Below, piece by piece: positions 62,813 through 64,000 of a stretch of 64,000 nucleotides of DNA; the stretch's first letter is position 1; each line of letters opens with the position of its first letter. A program made the position numbers and the translations under genes. Where the stretch lies: contig NC_054881.1 in assembly GCF_018320785.1 (NCBI RefSeq), positions 43,438,424 through 43,502,423 on the forward strand, given 5' to 3'. The notes under the pieces are model-generated. The model was not told the origin of the DNA and ran no database searches. It saw nothing but the letters and a program-made list of their open reading frames with translations. The stretch comes from Cheilinus undulatus (lineage: Eukaryota > Chordata > Actinopteri > Labriformes > Labridae).

Positions 62813-64000
62813 CGGTTTTTAACGTTCCCTTAAGATGACGGGGGTAGTTCAGAGCTGTTACAGAGGGATGCTGTCAGCTAAAGCCCACTGAGAGGAGCTG
62901 TGATAGACGTGGTAGCTCACATTTAAAGCAGAGGCGAATATTAAAACTGGTAGTTATCACAGGATATAAAACCAGATAAAGGTGGACACGTCTGCGCGTC
63001 GTCCTGAGGATCTGTCCTCATTTAAACCCTACAGGAGCCGCCGATCCGTGAGCTGAGAGTTTATAGACCACAGGAGAAGCTTCTGGAACATTTTGTGAAC
63101 AATAAGAAACACAGAGGTCCAGATTTATGCCTCATACGGGCGTTTTACACGAGAGCAGGCCTCAAGGACGACGACTGGGCAAATTTATGTCTGGTTAATT
63201 TCCTCATCGCAGACAAAGAACAGCACACAGACACCTCAATAAAACCTGATTCTCCCTGAGAGAGAGACAAAACAAGGAGAGGAGCGGCTCTGAATGCTGA
63301 GCAGGTTTACCCACAACAAACCAGGAAAACCACTGAAACCATCAAACTAACAACATCAGGATGCGGCTCAGACAGAAACAGGTCCACCATTGATCCAGGA
63401 GATGAGCTCTGAGAGCCAATCACAGAGCAGTCCACTCATTCTAATAAGATATTTCCTGGCTGCGTTTAGAAATCAGACGATGACCCAGGAGCTCTGGGCT
63501 CGTTTGTATTTTCTGAAGTTTCTGGAGATGCCGCGGTGAGACGAACGATGGGGAAGTTCTCCTGAGGACAGCCCAGTACACGGACAGATCCCTCTTCATT
63601 ATCTCAGCGCTGCAGGACAGAATTTACTAAAACAGGGCAACAGAGAAGGAGCATCGTGTGAGTGATGGACCACGCCACCCCCTCGGCTTCCTTTAACAGT
63701 CGGAGCAGATTTGAGGAGTGAGGCTGTAGCTGGAGGAGGGAGGTTTAGAAATTAACGTTTTCACACTGGATTCAGGAAAAACTACTCAGTTTTATCCAGC
63801 CACGTTATTTTAACAAGCACTGTAATGAGAGAAGGAATGGTAAACAAAAGAATTATAGTGTTTAAGTTAAAGGGCTGTTCAATAAAGGAAAATGTTCCTG
63901 CTGTCGTTCCAAGTATATTCCCGAAGATTCCACGAGTCTGACTGAGAATTTTCCCAAACGTCCAAACAAATTCCCTTCAAATACCTGACATTTATTTCTC
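62813..64000. other. PRRC1 intron to window end, no feature recognised
   Basis: No splice-bounded frame continuing PRRC1 was found. No clear repeats. Confidence 0.4.

Overview
This is vertebrate nuclear DNA, most likely from a ray-finned (teleost) fish. The evidence is multi-exon genes with GT-AG introns, vertebrate-only gene families, and fish-type Tc1-like, hAT-like and piggyBac-like transposon relics plus tRNA-derived SINEs. There are no prokaryotic operons, CRISPR arrays, rRNA genes or tRNA genes. Three protein-coding genes lie head to tail on the + strand: the 3' part of a MEGF10 orthologue (17 coding exons, 4756-18902; the 5' part is off the window), a complete SLC27A6/FATP6-like gene (10 coding exons, 28596-40143, 618 aa), and the 5' part of a PRRC1 orthologue (5 coding exons from 60031; the 3' part is off the window). 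I assigned orthology by recalling the human families and by the order MEGF10 - SLC27A6 - PRRC1, which are all genes of human chromosome 5q23. I ran no database search.

Layout. 1-4755 is MEGF10 intron with a 42-bp G-rich minisatellite. 4756-18902 holds the MEGF10 exons for EGF-like repeats, the transmembrane segment and the tyrosine-motif tail. 18903 to about 23.24 kb is probably a long MEGF10 3' UTR. 23.3-28.35 kb is intergenic and repeat-rich, ending in a 2.5-kb array of 51-bp units that stops about 255 bp before the SLC27A6 start codon. 28.6-40.1 kb is SLC27A6, with its introns full of transposon relics and minisatellites. 40.2-53.6 kb is intergenic: a complete hAT-like element with a nested piggyBac-like element, a 32-bp array of about 80 copies, another TTAA-flanked element, and a five-unit macro-tandem repeat built from 12-bp arrays. 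53.7-62.6 kb is PRRC1, whose first intron contains a 5-kb array of a 35-bp unit.

The three genes do not form a pathway. MEGF10 is a phagocytic and cell-contact receptor, SLC27A6 a long-chain fatty-acid transporter/acyl-CoA synthetase family member, and PRRC1 a Golgi/ER-exit-site-associated protein. They share only position.

The most unusual property is repeat architecture. By my coordinates about 19 kb (roughly 30%) of the window is tandem arrays. Several arrays sit inside dispersed elements that have recognisable ends: a hAT-like element with TIRs and an exact 8-bp target duplication, a second hAT-like MITE family with GTGGCAAAAATGG-type interiors, and a pair of inverted elements carrying the 42-bp array. 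That inverted pair brackets a single frame-neutral MEGF10 exon, which is the best candidate here for an effect on RNA processing. No new protein system was found.
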